NCBI GenBank assembly: GCA_963693005.1
Contig: OY843705.1
Span: 1 to 16,724, forward strand
DNA: 16,724 bases
Reading direction: 5' to 3'
From: Bodonicaedibacter sp963693005
Lineage (GTDB): Bacteria; Pseudomonadota; Alphaproteobacteria; UBA6184
The position numbers were made by a program, and so were the translations under genes. The notes beneath the pieces are model-generated. The model saw only the letters and a program-made list of their open reading frames with translations, had not been told where the DNA came from and did not search any database. The number at the start of each line of letters is the position of its first letter. The stretch's first letter is position 1. Of this stretch, positions 7,983 to 15,245 are shown piece by piece.

Positions 7983-8875
7983 CTACGTCGACGGGCCGGA
8001 CGCGCCGTTGCGTGCGCGGTTGTTGCCACGAGGCTGCTGCCCGCGGCGGAGGTTGTTGTTGGTGTTGGCGTGTTGGCGACAACGCATCACCGTGCCCCGC
8101 ATGGTGTGCATGTGGAGCTTCTGCGAGATGGCCCCGTTCGCGACCATCACCTTCCGGAGGACACGCTGCATGACCGTGTTCGGGCTCTCCACGGCCGTCG
8201 TGTCCGCCATCGCCGTCAGGAGCTTCCGCGTGCCTGTGCCCATCCCGCCGTTGATGGTGAACAGGCAGGTCAGGAGCTCCGCCCCGTGCTCCTTCGCGAT
8301 CGCCCCGTACTTCTTCTCCTTCTCCGCACAGCGCGCCGTCATCGCTGTCCGGGCGTCGCCCTTCGCCGGCTTGTCGCCGTCCACGTCCCGGCCTGGCGCG
8401 TGCTCCACACTCTTGCCGAAGGCTGCCGTCGCGATCGCTTCCGCGAGGGTGTCCTCCTCGCCCTCGTCGGCGTCGGCGTCCTGCGCCACCCCGCCGATCT
8501 CCGCATCGCCGTTCGTCCCCGGCATGACGGCGTCCAGGTTGGGGGCTTGCGCGCCCGCTTCCTCCTGGTCGAGGCCGAGGCCAAGGCTCTCGTCCGACTC
8601 CGACTCCGACTCCGACTCCGAGTCTGGCCCCGACGACGAGACGTCCGGGAGCACGTCGGCCGAACGGTTGAGGTGGTAGTCGTTGTTGTTCGCCATGTGC
8701 CCGTCGCTCACGAAGCTCACATCGATGTACCACGTCTTCCCCGACAGACCGTTGATCACGAGGTCGATACGCCGGCCGTCCTCGTGGATCACGACTTCCT
8801 TGTGCGCCTCGAAGCCGCTGTTGGCCGCCCGGTCGACGGCAGCTCGGTCGACCCGAGCTGGTGGAAGGAAGCCTG
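7983..8875 (-). pseudogene. C-terminal RLE endonuclease region of a LINE ORF2, 5'-truncated
   Basis: On the minus strand from ~8870 it reads RVDRAAVDRAANSGFEAHKE then EVVIHEDGRRIDLVINGLSG and KTWYIDVSFVSDGHM, a PD-(D/E)XK-like nuclease core (RIDLVI...TWYIDVSF). An acidic low-complexity insert (SESESESESD, from a CGACTC hexamer repeat near 8595-8625) follows. Next is AEKEKKYGAIAKEHGAELLT and CLFTINGGMGTGTRKLL, then VMVANGAISQKLHMHTMRGT, with an Asn/Arg-rich end GQQPRGNNRARNGASGPST and stop. The later part is homologous to the repeat protein at 9807, but this copy has no Gly/Ala array. The reading frame is intact over ~290 codons. The RT-encoding part is missing: a minisatellite abuts at 8876. 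Confidence 0.7.
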
Positions 8876-9642
8876 CAGCCTCGTGCGCCAGCCTCGTGCG
8901 CCAGCCTCGTGCGCCAGCCTCGTGCGCCAGCCTCGTGCGCCAGCCTCGTGCGCCAGCCTCGTGCGCCAGCCTCGTGCGCCAGCCTCGTGCGCCAGCCTCG
9001 TGCGCCAGCCTCGTGCGCCAGCCTCGTGCGCCAGCCTCGTGCGCCAGCCTCGTGCGCCAGCCTCGTGCGCCAGCCTCGTGCGCCAGCCTCGTGCGCCAGC
9101 CTCGTGCGCCAGCCTCGTGCGCCAGCCTCGTGCGCCAGCCTCGTGCGCCAGCCTCGTGCGCCAGCCTCGTGCGCCAGCCTCGTGCGCCAGCCTCGTGCGC
9201 CAGCCTCGTGCGCCAGCCTCGTGCGCCAGCCTCGTGCGCCAGCCTCGTGCGCCAGCCTCGTGCGCCAGCCTCGTGCGCCAGCCTCGTGCGCCAGCCTCGT
9301 GCGCCAGCCTCGTGCGCCAGCCTCGTGCGCCAGCCTCGTGCGCCAGCCTCGTGCGCCAGCCTCGTGCGCCAGCCTCGTGCGCCAGCCTCGTGCGCCAGCC
9401 TCGTGCGCCAGCCTCGTGCGCCAGCCTCGTGCGCCAGCCTCGTGCGCCAGCCTCGTGCGCCAGCCTCGTGCGCCAGCCTCGTGCGCCAGCCTCGTGCGCC
9501 AGCCTCGTGCGCCAGCCTCGTGCGCCAGCCTCGTGCGCCAGCCTCGTGCGCCAGCCTCGTGCGCCAGCCTCGTGCGCCAGCCTCGTGCGCCAGCCTCGTG
9601 CGCCAGCCTCGTGCGCCAGCCTCGTGCGCCAGCCTCGTGCGC
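8876..9642 (+). repeat. 13-bp minisatellite, 59 perfect copies
   Basis: The unit CAGCCTCGTGCGC repeats exactly 59 times (767 bp) with no substitution that I can see. Because 13 is not a multiple of three, every frame of a strand cycles through the same 13-residue peptide: RQPRAPASCASLV on plus and ARGWRTRLAHEAG on minus, with no stop in any of the six frames. The array therefore bridges flanking frames into very long apparent ORFs. A second array of the same unit lies at 14762-15030. Confidence 0.97.
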
Positions 9643-9725
9643 TACACTGTCGAATGGGATGCCATCTCGTGTGTGCGTGGACGAACGCAGGCGGCACCTC
9701 GACAAGATCACCACCATCGAAAACA
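9643..9725 (+). mobile_element. 83-bp unique module following the minisatellite (copy 1)
   Basis: Begins TACACTGTCGAATGGGATGC and ends CACCATCGAAAACA. The same sequence follows the second 13-bp array at 15031-15113. Array plus module is thus one repeated unit. At the second site it is a clean insertion with a target-site duplication; here no flanking direct repeat was found, so this copy may be rearranged at its ends. Confidence 0.7.
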
Positions 9726-9806
9726 AATGTATCACGTTCCGTATGCTTTGCTCCGTGCGATGGTGTGGGTTGTGTGCGAGTGCATCGGGTTTCTGGTGCC
9801 TCGCCG
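9726..9806. other. Short unassigned spacer
   Basis: Eighty-one bases between the minisatellite module and the start of homology with the repeat protein. No feature recognised, and no match noticed elsewhere in the window. Confidence 0.4.
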
Positions 9807-12758
9807 CTTATCTCCCTGCTCGCGGCGCACACGGTGTTCGAGGATGAGCAGACGCTCCGCAACGACATCGCCAGGGCGGTCATGGTGGCCAACGGGGCGT
9901 CCACGTCGAAGCTCGTCAAGTACACCGCGACCGGGCGAGTGGAACGCCTCCGGCAGCAGCGAGTGGAACGCCTCCGCCCGGAGACACAAGCGGTGCGCGC
10001 GGCCGGAGGACGCGGCCGTGGGGGCCGGCGAGGCGCGGCGCAAGCAGCCCCGGCAGCAGGCCCTGCAAGACCACCGTTCGCCCCAGCGGCCGACCCAGCG
10101 GCAGGCACAGGCGTCGCCCCGGCGGGGGCGGGCGCGAGTCTCGGCGTGACCTACGGCGCGGGTCCCGGCCCGAGCCACAGCGCGGGCCTGGCGGGCCTGG
10201 CAGGCACAGGCGCAGGCGGCCCGGCAGGCTTCGACGCGGGTCTCGCCGCGAGCCTCGGCGCGGGCCTGGCAGGCGCAGGCGCAGGCGCAGGCGGCTCGGC
10301 GGGCTTCGACGCGGGTCTCGCCGCGAGCCTCGGCGCGGGCCCGGCAGGTGCAGGCGCAGGCGCAGGCGGCTCGGCGGGCTTCGACGCGGGTCTCGCCGCG
10401 AGCCTCGGCGCGGGCCCGGCAGGCGCAGGCGCAGGCACAGGCGCAGGCACGGGCGCAGGCACAGGCGCAGGCGGCCCGGCAGGCTTCGACGCGGGTCTCG
10501 CCGCGAGCCTCGGCGCGGGCCTGGCAGGCGCAGGCGCAGGCACAGGCGCAGGCACGGGCGCAGGCACAGGCGCAGGCGGCCCGGCAGGCTTCGACGCGGG
10601 TCTCGCCGCGAGCCTCGGCGCGGGCCCGGCAGGTGCAGGCGCAGGCGCAGGCGGCTCGGCGGGCTTCGACGCGGGTCTCGCCGCGAGCCTCGGCGCGGGC
10701 CTGGCAGGCGCAGGCGGCTCGGCGGGCTTCGACGCGGGTCTCGGCGCGGGCCTGGCAGGCGCAGGCGGAGGCACAGGCGCAGGCACGGGCGCAGGCACAG
10801 GCGCAGGCGGCCCGGCAGGCTTCGACGCGGGTCTCGCCGCGAGCCTCGGCGCGGGCCCGGCAGGTGCAGGCGCAGGCGCAGGCGGCTCGGCGGGCTTCGA
10901 CGCGGGTCTCGCCGCGAGCCTCGGCGCGGGCCTGGCAGGCGCAGGCGGCTCGGCGGGCTTCGACGCGGGTCTCGCCGCGAGCCTCGGCGCGGGCCTGGCA
11001 GGTGCAGGCGCAGGCGCAGGCGGCCCGGCAGGCTTCGACGCGGGTCTCGCCGCGAGCCTCGGCGCGGGCCTGGCAGGCGCAGGCGCAGGCGCAGGCGGCT
11101 CGGCGGGCTTCGACGCGGGTCTCGCCGCGAGCCTCGGCGCGGGCCTGGCAGGCGCAGGCGCAGGCACAGGCGCAGGCACGGGCGCAGGCACAGGCGCAGG
11201 CGGCCCGGCAGGCTTCGACGCGGGTCTCGCCGCGAGCCTCGGCGCGGGCCCGGCAGGTGCAGGCGCAGGCGCAGGCGGCTCGGCGGGCTTCGACGCGGGT
11301 CTCGCCGCGAGCCTCGGCGCGGGCCTGGCAGGCGCAGGCGCAGGCGCAGGCGGCTCGGCGGGCTTCGACGCGGGTCTCGCCGCGAGCCTCGGCGCGGGCC
11401 TGGCAGGCGCAGGCGCAGGCACAGGCGCAGGCACGGGCGCAGGCACAGGCGCAGGCGGCCCGGCAGGCTTCGACGCGGGTCTCGCCGCGAGCCTCGGCGC
11501 GGGCCCGGCAGGTGCAGGCGCAGGCGCAGGCGGCTCGGCGGGCTTCGACGCGGGTCTCGCCGCGAGCCTCGGCGCGGGCCTGGCAGGCGCAGGCGCAGGC
11601 ACAGGCGCAGGCACGGGCGCAGGCACAGGCGCAGGCGGCCCGGCAGGCTTCGACGCGGGTCTCGCCGCGAGCCTCGGCGCGGGCCTGGCAGGCGCAGGCG
11701 CAGGCGCAGGCGGCTCGGCGGGCTTCGACGCGGGTCTCGGCGCGGGCCTGGCAGGCGCAGGCGGAGGCACAGGCGCAGGCACGGGCGCAGGCACAGGCGC
11801 AGGCGGCCCGGCAGGCTTCGACGCGGGTCTCGCCGCGAGCCTCGGCGCGGGCCCGGCAGGTGCAGGCGCAGGCGCAGGCGGCTCGGCGGGCTTCGACGCG
11901 GGTCTCGCCGCGAGCCTCGGCGCGGGCCTGGCAGGTGCAGGCGCAGGCGCAGGCGGCCCGGCAGGCTTCGACGCGGGTCTCGCCGCGAGCCTCGGCGCGG
12001 GCCTGGCAGGCGCAGGCGCAGGCGCAGGCGGCTCGGCGGGCTTCGACGCGGGTCTCGCCGCGAGCCTCGGCGCGGGCCTGGCAGGCGCAGGCGCAGGCAC
12101 AGGCGCAGGCACGGGCGCAGGCACAGGCGCAGGCGGCCCGGCAGGCTTCGACGCGGGTCTCGCCGCGAGCCTCGGCGCGGGCCCGGCAGGTGCAGGCGCA
12201 GGCGCAGGCGGCTCGGCGGGCTTCGACGCGGGTCTCGCCGCGAGCCTCGGCGCGGGCCTGGCAGGTGCAGGCGCAGGCGCAGGCGGCCCGGCAGGCTTCG
12301 ACGCGGGTCTCGCCGCGAGCCTCGGCGCGGGCCTGGCAGGCGCAGGCGCAGGCGCAGGCGGCTCGGCGGGCTTCGACGCGGGTCTCGCCGCGAGCCTCGG
12401 CGCGGGCCCGGCTGGCGCAGGCGCAGGCACAGGCGCAGGCACAGGCGCAGGCGGCCCGGCAGGCTTCGACGCGGGTCTCGCCGCGAGCCTCGGCGCGGGC
12501 CCGGCAGGCGCAGGCGCAGGCACAGGCGGCTCGGCGGGCTTCGACGCGGGTCTCGCCGCGAGCCTCGGCGCGGGCGCAGGCGCAGGCGGCTCGGCGGGCT
12601 TCGACGCGGGTCCAGGCCCGGCAGGTCTCGACGCGAGCTTCGGTGCGACGGCAGACGCAGGCTCGACAAGCTCAGGCGCGAACCTGGACACCGACAACAA
12701 CACACAACACCGCGGGCGCACCACGCGCTTCTTCGACCTGTTCGGGCTCTTCCGCTAG
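9807..12758 (+). pseudogene. Repeat-tailed RLE-like protein, C-terminal part (copy C)
   Basis: From LISLLAAHTVFEDEQTLRND onward the frame matches the protein on the minus strand at 4346-5396. It contains the end of the RLE-like core, VMVANGASTSKLVKYTATGR, a basic Gly/Arg segment (GGRGRGGRRG), a Pro/Ala linker, about 30 Gly/Ala-rich units, then GLDASFGATADAGSTSSG, ANLDTDNNTQHRGRTTR and FFDLFGLFR before a TAG stop. The frame is intact over ~980 codons. A short duplication (RVERLRQQRVERLR) distinguishes it from copy B. The 5' end is lost at 9807; the frame happens to stay open upstream through the minisatellite, but that is not homologous sequence. The protein is probably the C-terminal part of a retroelement ORF; the role of the repeat tail is unknown (silk- or elastin-like low complexity). 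Confidence 0.65.
10183..12652 (+). repeat. Gly/Ala-rich tandem array, copy C (about 30 units)
   Basis: Units read G(S/P)AGFDAGLAASLGAG then (L/P)AGAGAGAG; 25-codon units alternate with 35-codon forms that add GTGAGTGAGTGAG and with shorter forms lacking LAAS. A higher-order order (GP unit, GS unit, GS+GT unit) recurs several times, pointing to expansion of multi-unit blocks by unequal exchange or replication slippage. All length changes keep the frame. The reverse strand is also fully open (APAPAGPAPRLAARPASKPA units), so antisense ORFs here are not evidence of genes. Confidence 0.92.
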
Positions 12759-12877
12759 TCAGGTCCCGCGGTCAACAGCCGGCCGGCCGGCCGCATCTCA
12801 TTCTATCTCGTTGGGGTTTTAGACGGTAGCTGCACACCAGCAGAATCCGTCACTCGCTCGCCGTCGCTGGAGGAGCG

Positions 12878-12891
12878 GTAAGTCTATAAAA
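12878..12891 (+). promoter_or_regulatory. GTAAGT / TATAAAA block, possible splice donor or TATA box
   Basis: GTAAGT, a perfect consensus 5' splice site, is directly followed by TATAAAA. Both are conserved in the inverted copy (2623-2636). Either could serve the downstream gene at 13232: an intron from here to one of the TTTTCAG acceptors, or a promoter ~340 bp before the ATG. The sequence alone does not decide. Confidence 0.3.
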
Positions 12892-12928
12892 GATTTCCCC
12901 TGCGTTTCAAGGTACCGATTGCTACGGG

Positions 12929-12963
12929 AACACCGTGCGGACAAGCGCACACAACACGGTGTT
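12929..12963 (+). other. Conserved 3'UTR hairpin (copy C)
   Basis: AACACCGTG pairs with CACGGTGTT around a 17-base loop; identical in copy A at 2551-2585. Conservation of both arms inside otherwise indel-bearing UTRs makes it a candidate RNA structure. Confidence 0.55.
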
Positions 12964-13147
12964 ACACTTTGAAGAAGCCGAAACTAAGCTAAACCTTAAG
13001 GCAAAAAAAAAAACTTTTTCCGTGCAATCTCCCCTCTCTTGTGCTTTGTTTTGTGTGTTCCTTTTGTGTGTTGTTTTCCCCCTTCCTCTTCGTTTTCTCT
13101 TCCCTTCCCTTTTTTTCTGTTCGGACATTTGTGTTTCGTTCATTCAG

Positions 13148-13231
13148 TTCTGTTTTCAGTTGTTTTCAGTTTTCTTGTTTTCAGTTTTCAGTTGTTTTCA
13201 GTTTTCTTGTTTTCAGTTGTTTTCAGTCACG
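13148..13231 (+). promoter_or_regulatory. Leader with seven TTTTCAG motifs, tandem splice-acceptor-like
   Basis: Pyrimidine-rich leader before the ATG at 13232 with seven TTTTCAG copies, including a repeated block of TTGTTTTCAG and TTTTCTTG. Each has the look of a polypyrimidine tract plus CAG 3' splice site. The first ORF1 copy (before 235) has only two of them, so the number varies. It could be an intron end, a trans-splicing acceptor or simple-repeat expansion. Confidence 0.5.
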
Positions 13232-15130
13232 ATGTCGGGGTTTCCTGCCCCGCCCGCGACACCCGCGCCGCAAGGCCCTCCGGGTTTGAGCTACGCTGCA
13301 GTAGTCAGTCCCAAAACACTAGGTCGCCAAAAGAGCAACCGCCAGACCATCATCCAAGGCCTCGTTGCCTTGTCGCTCGGAGTGCCCCCAGGCACCGCCT
13401 GCACCGTCGCGCGCATGTTCGACAAATGCCGCACAGATACCAACCAGCCGAAATTCTCCATCGGCGCCATCCTCGCTATCGCTGCGAACTTTCCCCACGA
13501 GGAGCTCCGACCGTCCGCGGTGGAGCACCTTTCTCCAGATCGCATCTCGCACATCGTGTGCCAGAAAGCATTCCAGGGCGCGGACGGCAGCCTGCTGATT
13601 CGCCAGATCCTCGCCAACCCGCTCCACCAAGTCGTCATCGTCCAACGTCCTCGGGGCGCCGATGAACATGCCGCCTGCTTCACGTTTTTCGTGAAGATCC
13701 AAGCTCCGCTCTACAAGTTGGCTGACTGCCGGGGCCTCCAGAACAAACCGACGTTCATCCCGCTCGCTCCGCAAGCTTCGATCGTCCATCCGCTCAAGTT
13801 CAAGCTCACGTACAAGAGTGCCCACGTCGACCCGCAAACGTTCATGAAGATTGACAACGCTGACTTCTTCAAGGCCATGGGTGCGTTCCCGACCGAGCAG
13901 TTCATCATCACCACCATCGAGGAGACCGCGAAGAGCAGCGGCATGCTCGGTCAGAATGAGCGGTCGATTGGGGCCGTGACTCGGGTGCGCACAGGTCAAG
14001 AGCTCGCCCAACTTGGCAACGACGTGAAGGCTACGTTGAAGCCCAAGACGGACGGGTTCAAGTTCACCGTCGTCCCCAAGGCGCTCCTCACGTTCACCGG
14101 TGTGAGCAGCGTCGGCCAGCACATCTACAACCTCTTCCTTCGCCCTGACGACCGTCAGTCTCCGACCATGCTCGTGAAGGTGGCCGCGGAGATGATGAAC
14201 ACACCGTGGGTCAAGTTCGCGCAAGTCGTCCTCAACGACTGCATCCGTCTCGTCGTTGCGCCGGAGATTGACTCCGTGGAGAAGTTCGCGGAGCACATGA
14301 AGCAGAAAGCCGCACGCGCGCAGAAGGAAACCACTGTGAAGCGTGCGCTCCGTTCATGGGAGGAGGTCGCCTCGCCGTTCTACGGAACCTCCAAGAAGTC
14401 GGAGAGTCGCGCCCGCTACGAAGCGTACTCCCACAACATGCAGTGGATGCAACAGCAGGCGATCAGCGCCGCCACCACAGAGCTCATGCCGTTGGGCCTG
14501 ATGGATGCAGATCGTCGCCAGAGTACGAAGTTGTACGAAGCGTTCAACAAGTTACTCGAGTCCAGTGGCAAGCAGCCAGGCAAAATCCACTGTGGCCCGA
14601 AAGGCGAGCTCTTTTGCCTGTTGGTGCCTCGCGCGCAAGCCGAGGAACTGATGGAGGGAAAGGCAGCGATCATGGCTGAGACCGACTCAGACGAAATTGT
14701 ATACATCTACGATCCACGTTACGCGCATCGGGGCATCGTCGTACATTGTAGTTTATCTGCTCTCGTGCGCCAGCCTCGTGCGCCAGCCTCGTGCGCCAGC
14801 CTCGTGCGCCAGCCTCGTGCGCCAGCCTCGTGCGCCAGCCTCGTGCGCCAGCCTCGTGCGCCAGCCTCGTGCGCCAGCCTCGTGCGCCAGCCTCGTGCGC
14901 CAGCCTCGTGCGCCAGCCTCGTGCGCCAGCCTCGTGCGCCAGCCTCGTGCGCCAGCCTCGTGCGCCAGCCTCGTGCGCCAGCCTCGTGCGCCAGCCTCGT
15001 GCGCCAGCCTCGTGCGCCAGCCTCGTGCGCTACACTGTCGAATGGGATGCCATCTCGTGTGTGCGTGGACGAACGCAGGCGGCACCTCGACAAGATCACC
15101 ACCATCGAAAACAATCGTCGTACATTGTAG
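13232..15130 (+). CDS. ORF1-like protein of unknown function, 3' end altered by an insertion
   Basis: ATG at 13232 starts MSGFPAPPATPAPQGPPG and SYAAVV, shared with the fragment at 235. A long globular-looking region follows with no motif I recognise: no zinc knuckle, RRM or protease signature was seen. It includes VCQKAFQGADGSLLIRQI, GVSSVGQHIYNLFLRPDD and a Lys/Arg/Glu-rich helix EKFAEHMKQKAARAQKET. Codon use is GC-rich and the frame has no interruption for 509 codons. Before the insertion the gene would have ended IVVHCSLSAK-stop (511 codons); now it runs from codon 509 into the 13-bp minisatellite, adding RQPRAPASCASLV repeats and ending NNRRTL at TAG 15128-15130 (632 residues). Its N-terminal link to the LINE-like fusion at 235 suggests a retroelement ORF1 (RNA-binding or gag-like), but this is inference; a host or viral gene captured by repeats is possible. 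Confidence 0.7.
   Translation: MSGFPAPPATPAPQGPPGLSYAAVVSPKTLGRQKSNRQTIIQGLVALSLGVPPGTACTVARMFDKCRTDTNQPKFSIGAILAIAANFPHEELRPSAVEHLSPDRISHIVCQKAFQGADGSLLIRQILANPLHQVVIVQRPRGADEHAACFTFFVKIQAPLYKLADCRGLQNKPTFIPLAPQASIVHPLKFKLTYKSAHVDPQTFMKIDNADFFKAMGAFPTEQFIITTIEETAKSSGMLGQNERSIGAVTRVRTGQELAQLGNDVKATLKPKTDGFKFTVVPKALLTFTGVSSVGQHIYNLFLRPDDRQSPTMLVKVAAEMMNTPWVKFAQVVLNDCIRLVVAPEIDSVEKFAEHMKQKAARAQKETTVKRALRSWEEVASPFYGTSKKSESRARYEAYSHNMQWMQQQAISAATTELMPLGLMDADRRQSTKLYEAFNKLLESSGKQPGKIHCGPKGELFCLLVPRAQAEELMEGKAAIMAETDSDEIVYIYDPRYAHRGIVVHCSLSALVRQPRAPASCASLVRQPRAPASCASLVRQPRAPASCASLVRQPRAPASCASLVRQPRAPASCASLVRQPRAPASCASLVRQPRAPASCATLSNGMPSRVCVDERRRHLDKITTIENNRRTL
14735..14760 (+). repeat. 26-bp target-site duplication, left copy
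   Basis: ATCGTCGTACATTGTAG...TATCTGC, identical over 26 bases to 15114-15139. The bases just outside differ (C/A before, T/A after), so the repeat is exactly 26 bp. It bounds a 353-bp insertion. Confidence 0.95.
14761..15113 (+). mobile_element. 353-bp inserted module: 13-bp minisatellite plus 83-bp unique 3' part
   Basis: Lies exactly between two 26-bp direct repeats. It consists of 20 full and one partial (9 bases) copies of the CAGCCTCGTGCGC unit followed by the 83-bp module ending CACCATCGAAAACA. The same composite (59 copies plus the module) occurs at 8876-9725. Removing the insert and one repeat restores a simple ORF1 end. A long direct repeat points to staggered cutting of the target, as in target-primed reverse transcription; the short A-rich end would then be its 3' side. 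It encodes no protein of its own. Confidence 0.8.
14762..15030 (+). repeat. 13-bp minisatellite, 20 full copies plus a partial
   Basis: Same unit as the array at 8876-9642, again without visible variants: 14771-15030 holds 20 perfect copies, preceded by the 9-base partial CTCGTGCGC. Copy number differs (20 versus 59) while unit sequence is identical. Confidence 0.97.
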
Positions 15131-15139
15131 TTTATCTGC
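15114..15139 (+). repeat. 26-bp target-site duplication, right copy
   Basis: Exact repeat of 14735-14760. In the frame of the pre-insertion gene it continues TCT-GCA-AAG-TAG, the original stop of the ORF1-like gene at 15144-15146. Confidence 0.95.
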
Positions 15140-15245
15140 AAAGTAGATATTGCTCTGAGAAAATGCCTTGCATTTCCGTGTTGTGCAGAGGGTACCCTTT
15201 CGACCCCTTTCAGGCTTCGCTTTTTCACACACAAGAACAACAACC
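15140..15245. other. Spacer between the ORF1-like gene and the next gene
   Basis: About 100 bases from the original ORF1 stop to the next ATG. CCCCTTTCAG at about 15204-15213 resembles a 3' splice acceptor. The last 30 bases before the ATG are A/C-rich (CACACACAAGAACAACAACC), a plausible translation leader. No promoter motif is clear. Confidence 0.35.

Larger units (their letters stand above)
12759..13147 (+). other. 3'UTR of the repeat-protein element (copy C), lacking its poly(A) end
   Basis: Follows the TAG stop of the repeat protein; together with the C-terminal tail (from 12663) it is the inverse of 2397-2851. It contains a (CCGG)n palindrome near 12779-12793, GTAAGT at 12878-12883 next to TATAAAA at 12885-12891, a hairpin at 12929-12963, an A11 run at 13003-13013 and a ~35-base stretch (13014-13048) missing from copy A. 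In copy A 30 more bases and A20 follow; here the sequence switches at CATTCAG to the leader of the ORF1-like gene. Confidence 0.65.

Noticed and set aside
8876..9642. CRISPR-like repeat array
   Set aside because: Units are directly adjacent, 13 bp and identical, without spacers or cas genes; this is a minisatellite.
8876..9725. Target-site duplication around the first minisatellite module
   Set aside because: The sequence before 8876 and after 9725 was compared and no direct repeat was found.
9916..12724. Very long minus-strand and alternative-frame ORFs over the Gly/Ala array
   Set aside because: The array has no stops in most frames because of its composition. The plus frame is the one continuous with the conserved flanks and C-terminal tail.
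8070..12758. A single 1562-codon plus-strand ORF
   Set aside because: Its first part is antisense to the LINE RLE region and it then crosses the stop-free minisatellite. Only 9807-12758 has homology to other copies in the same frame.
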